In this document: positions 63,782 to 64,000 of the stretch, in pieces | How positions within the stretch are numbered: position 1 is the first letter of the stretch | Layout of the letters: every line of letters begins with the position of its first letter | Origin: Caulobacterales bacterium | GTDB taxonomy: Bacteria; Pseudomonadota; Alphaproteobacteria; Caulobacterales; Caulobacteraceae | Assembly: GCA_019510435.1 (NCBI GenBank) | Contig: JAEKKJ010000020.1 | Location: forward strand, 1 to 64,000 | Direction of reading: 5' to 3' | DNA: 64,000 nt | The notes under the pieces: model-generated | What the model was told of the DNA's origin: nothing | The model's database searches: none | The model's input: the letters and a program-made list of their open reading frames with translations, nothing else | Position numbers and translations under genes: made by a program

Positions 63782-64000
63782 ATGCCCCGAACCGCCGCGC
63801 CCACCGGCGTCGCCGACATGTCGGCGACCTTCGACTACGACGAGAACACCATGCCGATGCTGTGGAAGCCGCACCGGCCGGTGCGCCCGCAGAAGTCGGA
63901 AGGCGGCAGGACCTTCAAGCTGGCCTCGGCCTACCAGCCGGCGGGCGACCAGCCGACCGCGATCCGCGACCTGGTGGCCGGCCTGGAAGGCTCCGAGCAC
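63782..64000 (+). CDS. uvrB: UvrABC system protein B, N-terminal fragment at the window edge
   Basis: Seventy-three N-terminal residues are visible before the right edge cuts the gene. FKLASAYQPAGDQPTAIRDL and VAGLEGSEH match the start of UvrB, including the residues before the first helicase motif. The N-terminal extension before this block (about 45 residues) is longer than in E. coli. UvrB loads on damaged DNA in nucleotide excision repair. No GTTC-N7-GTTC box is seen in the 100 bp upstream. Confidence 0.93.
   Translation, partial: MPRTAAPTGVADMSATFDYDENTMPMLWKPHRPVRPQKSEGGRTFKLASAYQPAGDQPTAIRDLVAGLEGSEH

Overview
The window is high-GC (about 70%), densely coding alphaproteobacterial chromosome, most likely Caulobacteraceae and possibly Phenylobacterium or a close relative. 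Family level is fairly safe; genus is inference. The grounds are the neighbourhood rpoD, dnaG, carA, carB, greA; a DnaG that has lost its zinc ligands; LexA boxes of the alphaproteobacterial form GTTC-N7-GTTC; an RTX surface protein next to pseudaminic-acid-type sugar genes; and a FlmG-like TPR glycosyltransferase. No tRNA, rRNA, CRISPR array, transposase or prophage was seen.

Layout. 0-10 kb: rpoD (cut by the left edge) and dnaG on the minus strand, separated by a TonB-dependent receptor and a Tat-exported propeller-amidohydrolase. 10-17.5 kb: housekeeping and accessory genes (ECF41 sigma operon, HAD phosphatase, an unusual histidine-kinase-like protein, DUF1272, DUF1330, carA) mixed with a repeat system: two GxxExxY PD-(D/E)XK-like genes, each preceded by a consensus LexA box, and at least eight short tripartite repeats made of 9-10-mers. 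17.5-21.3 kb: a fasciclin protein, two orphan immunity-like genes in less GC-rich DNA, and a SigK/RskA-like sigma/anti-sigma pair. 21.5-30 kb: carB, a VIT1/CCC1 membrane protein, an SDR, a P-loop kinase, a GST, greA and an ELM1-like gene. 30-46.4 kb: a large RTX protein closed by three terminator hairpins, then a sugar/glycosylation island (PseG, GT61, FlmG-like, an FdtA-FdtB fusion, methyltransferase, NeuD-like, FemAB-like, GT41-like, PhyH, Baeyer-Villiger monooxygenase, PseI). 46.4-55.5 kb: trxB, small genes, a lipoprotein SleB-like hydrolase, a hybrid histidine kinase, and the nadABC operon behind two matching palindromic operators. 55.5-64 kb: two disordered small proteins, a cluster of three DJ-1-fold proteins (two GlxA/AraC regulators and one InhA-like), DUF4242, a secreted RidA-like protein, DUF1003, an SDR, a second SleB-like hydrolase, an alpha/beta hydrolase and the start of uvrB.

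How the genes fit together. nadA, nadB and nadC overlap end to start and make nicotinate mononucleotide from aspartate. The ECF41 operon (membrane protein, carboxymuconolactone-decarboxylase-like protein, sigma factor) carries an exact ECF41-type promoter and so is probably autoregulated. PseG, PseI and the FlmG-like protein point to protein (flagellin or S-layer) glycosylation with a nonulosonic acid; the other steps must be encoded elsewhere.

The strongest candidate for an undescribed system is the set of LexA-box-controlled GxxExxY genes embedded in tripartite inverted repeats. One repeat encodes the C-terminus of its gene, another follows the stop codon directly, and a 100-bp unit made of the gene's 3' end plus a repeat is tandemly duplicated.
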